Positions 62,236-64,000 of a DNA stretch of 64,000 bases are shown here, piece by piece (position 1 is the first letter of the stretch; each line of letters begins with the position of its first letter). Source of the DNA: Hyphomonadaceae bacterium (GTDB lineage Bacteria; Pseudomonadota; Alphaproteobacteria; Caulobacterales; Hyphomonadaceae); contig JALHLR010000002.1 of the NCBI GenBank assembly GCA_022844475.1, forward strand, positions 62,001 through 126,000. Direction: 5' to 3'. Position numbers and translations under genes: made by a program. The notes beneath the pieces were generated by a model, which worked only from the letters and a program-made list of their open reading frames with translations, did no database searches and was not told where the DNA came from.

Positions 62236-63774
62236 ATGGCGTTTCTGTCGCCTAGCAAGATCACGACCATGGAGCATGCCAGAAAGCACCGCACCTGGGC
62301 GCTCTGGATCATGGTGATCGTCTACATTTTCAATTTCATCGACCGCCAGATCGTCAACATCCTGCAGGAAGACATCAAGGCCGACCTCGGCCTGCTCGAC
62401 TGGCAGCTCGGCACGATGACCGGGCTCACCTTCGCGATCGTCTACTGCACGTTCGGCATTCCGGTCGCCCGCATCGCGGACTCGACGAGCCGCAAGGGCG
62501 TCATGGCCGTCTCGCTGGCGGTCTGGAGCGGCTTCACGGCGCTTTGCGGCCTCGCCACCAACTTCTGGACCCTGCTGCTGGCCCGCATGGGCGTCGGCCT
62601 CGGCGAGGCAGGCGGCAGCCCGCCCGCCCACGCCATGATTTCGGATCTCTACGAGAAAGAGAAGCGCGGCCGCGCCCTCGCGCTCTACTCGGCTGGTCTC
62701 TACGCCGGCACGCTGCTCGGCTATTATCTTGGCGGCTGGCTGTCAGAAGCGATGAGCTGGCGCGAAGCCTTCTTCGTCGTCGGCATACCGGGTGTTATCT
62801 TCGCGATCATCGTCTGGACCACCGTTCGCGAGCCCGTCCGTGGCCTCTCCGGCACCAAGCCGTCGACCCAGAAGGTCACCTTCGTTGAGTCGTTCAAGAA
62901 ACTCTGGTCGCTTAAGGCGTTCCGCTATTACTCGATCGCCACCGGCGCCGGCACCTTCGTCACCTACGGTCTCGGCAACTGGATGCCGTCCTTCCTGCCG
63001 CGCACCTATGGCGTGCTCGATCCGGAAACGATGAAGTATGTAGGCGCCTGGAGCATGCCCGAGATGCAGGCCTTCTTCGGCATGTGCCAGACCTCCATGG
63101 TCGACGGCGTCCGTACACTGGCTGCCGACTGCACGCGCATGAGCACCACCGAGATCGGCCTCATGTATGGCACGATCACCGGCGTGGGCGGCGCAATTGG
63201 CACCATCGCGGGTGGCTACATCGCCGACCGTCTCGGCAACAAGGATCGCCGCTGGTTCCTCTGGGTTCCGATGTGGGGCAAGGTTGTCGGCGCCCCGCTG
63301 TTCATCTGCGCCCTGCTGGCCCCGACGCCGGAGCTCGCGCTCCTGCTGTACTTCCCGGGCATCACGCTGGCCGCGATGTATCTCGGGCCATCACTTGCGA
63401 TCACCCACCACCTTGTGCCCGCCTCGATGCGCGCGATGTCGTCCGCCGTGCTGTTCTTCATCCTGAACATCATCGGCCTCGGCACCGGCCCGTTCGTGGT
63501 CGGCATCCTGTCGGACGCGGTCGGCGGCTCCGCTGCATCGATCGCCGAAGCTGCTCCGTGGATCGGCACGACGGTCGAAGAGGTGAAGCAGTGGTCGCTC
63601 AAATGGGCGATGATCGCCGCGGTCATCATCACCCTGCCGCTGACCTATCTCTGGCACATGGGCGCCAAAGTGCTCCCGGTCGGCGCGCTGGACGAAGACG
63701 GCAACGCCACAAAGGAAGCCCTCACCGAAGGCGACCCCAAGGGCCAAGCCCAAGCCACCGGCCCCTCGGCCTGA
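62236..63774 (+). CDS. MFS transporter (Spinster-like)
   Basis: This 512-residue permease has about 12 hydrophobic helices. The loop after helix 2 (GIPVARIADSTSRKGVM) is the MFS motif A site, and LLARMGVGLGEAGGSPPAHAMISD is typical of Spinster-like carriers. A loop near residues 270-300 holds several Cys (GMCQTSM; AADCTRM). The substrate may be a lipid or organic compound; unknown. The start at 62236 has GGGAGGGAAG upstream. A strong terminator follows. Confidence 0.92.
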   Translation: MAFLSPSKITTMEHARKHRTWALWIMVIVYIFNFIDRQIVNILQEDIKADLGLLDWQLGTMTGLTFAIVYCTFGIPVARIADSTSRKGVMAVSLAVWSGFTALCGLATNFWTLLLARMGVGLGEAGGSPPAHAMISDLYEKEKRGRALALYSAGLYAGTLLGYYLGGWLSEAMSWREAFFVVGIPGVIFAIIVWTTVREPVRGLSGTKPSTQKVTFVESFKKLWSLKAFRYYSIATGAGTFVTYGLGNWMPSFLPRTYGVLDPETMKYVGAWSMPEMQAFFGMCQTSMVDGVRTLAADCTRMSTTEIGLMYGTITGVGGAIGTIAGGYIADRLGNKDRRWFLWVPMWGKVVGAPLFICALLAPTPELALLLYFPGITLAAMYLGPSLAITHHLVPASMRAMSSAVLFFILNIIGLGTGPFVVGILSDAVGGSAASIAEAAPWIGTTVEEVKQWSLKWAMIAAVIITLPLTYLWHMGAKVLPVGALDEDGNATKEALTEGDPKGQAQATGPSA

Positions 63775-63794
63775 TCCATCGCGATAAACTCGAC

Positions 63795-63825
63795 AAAAGG
63801 CCCGGCCAGAAGCCGGGCCTTTTCA
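63795..63825 (+). terminator. Rho-independent terminator after the MFS gene
   Basis: A perfect 12-bp stem (63795-63806 with 63812-63823) with a 5-nt loop runs from an A run into a T run, 20 nt after the MFS stop. Confidence 0.92.
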
Positions 63826-64000
63826 TGTCCCGCCACGCCTGGTTCGTGGAAAAGCCGCTGTTCGGATTCTGGGGGAAACCCAGAAATCCTACCACTCAGA
63901 TTCAGCCACTTCCCCGAAAAACTCGAGGGAAACACTGGCGCCGGGTCGGCGGGGTCAGTTGCGGCGGCACAATCGCGCCGATGTCACGAGCACGAAACCG
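63826..64000. other. Window-end region without a supported gene
   Basis: About 175 bases with no recognised coding or RNA feature. An ATG at 63980 opens a frame to the window edge, too short to judge. Confidence 0.3.

Overview
The window is chromosomal DNA of a high-GC alphaproteobacterium, most likely from the Hyphomonadaceae/Caulobacterales side of the class. I infer this from strong use of C/G-ending codons, the run pyrB-pyrX-plsY-(dprA)-topA-rnr-Nudix-rpmG, a protein with two cold-shock domains, a bacterial NDUFS4-like protein, DUF6489 and DUF2239 genes, and many Ala-rich lipoproteins. There are no rRNA genes, transposases, prophage genes or CRISPR arrays. Most of the window is densely packed housekeeping sequence, with many 4-nt ATGA overlaps inside operons and several 4-nt tail-to-tail overlaps.

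Layout. Positions 1-6.1 kb hold a truncated alanine-rich lipoprotein gene and its terminator, an L,D-transpeptidase-like protein, a PII signalling protein fused in frame to a ribbon-helix-helix (RHH) segment, two response regulators, a BLUF photosensor and a sulfatase. Positions 6.1-13 kb hold thrB, rnhA, three uncharacterised proteins (one a tandem Skp-like secreted protein), an NfeD/SPFH pair, a Prx5-type peroxiredoxin and YqgE. Positions 13-19 kb hold gatC-DUF2199-gatA, a thioesterase, a DUF442-type phosphatase, an S41 peptidase and ruvX with an AEC transporter. Positions 20-31 kb hold pyrB and a catalytically dead dihydroorotase (pyrX), plsY, a GT2 glycosyltransferase, a gutted dprA pseudogene, topA, rnr, a Nudix hydrolase and rpmG with a clear promoter and terminator. 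Positions 31-39 kb hold a PQQ-dependent membrane dehydrogenase and the prkA-yeaH-spoVR stress operon. Positions 39-45.3 kb are a looser region with small hypotheticals, gene remnants (hemerythrin-like, DUF6894-like, uracil-DNA glycosylase), three tRNA genes (Arg, Pro, Glu) and small metabolic genes. Positions 45.3-64 kb hold recJ, a class A acid phosphatase, a dienelactone hydrolase, an orphan ParA-like ATPase group, gor, rpiA, a palindromic operator ahead of a DUF2239 gene, an SDR, a quinone-reductase-like MDR, an acyl-CoA synthetase, glmU, gph, tRNA-Val and an MFS transporter with a terminator.

The points most worth a second look are the RHH-PII fusion with a second start exactly at the PII domain (1136-1642); two DNA-processing genes that have both lost their middles (dprA at 24034-24439, a UdgX-type glycosylase at 44795-45065); pyrX with every dihydroorotase metal ligand replaced; the tandem Skp-like protein; and the long inverted repeat at 54106-54145. 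All family assignments come from reading motifs by eye; no database search was run.
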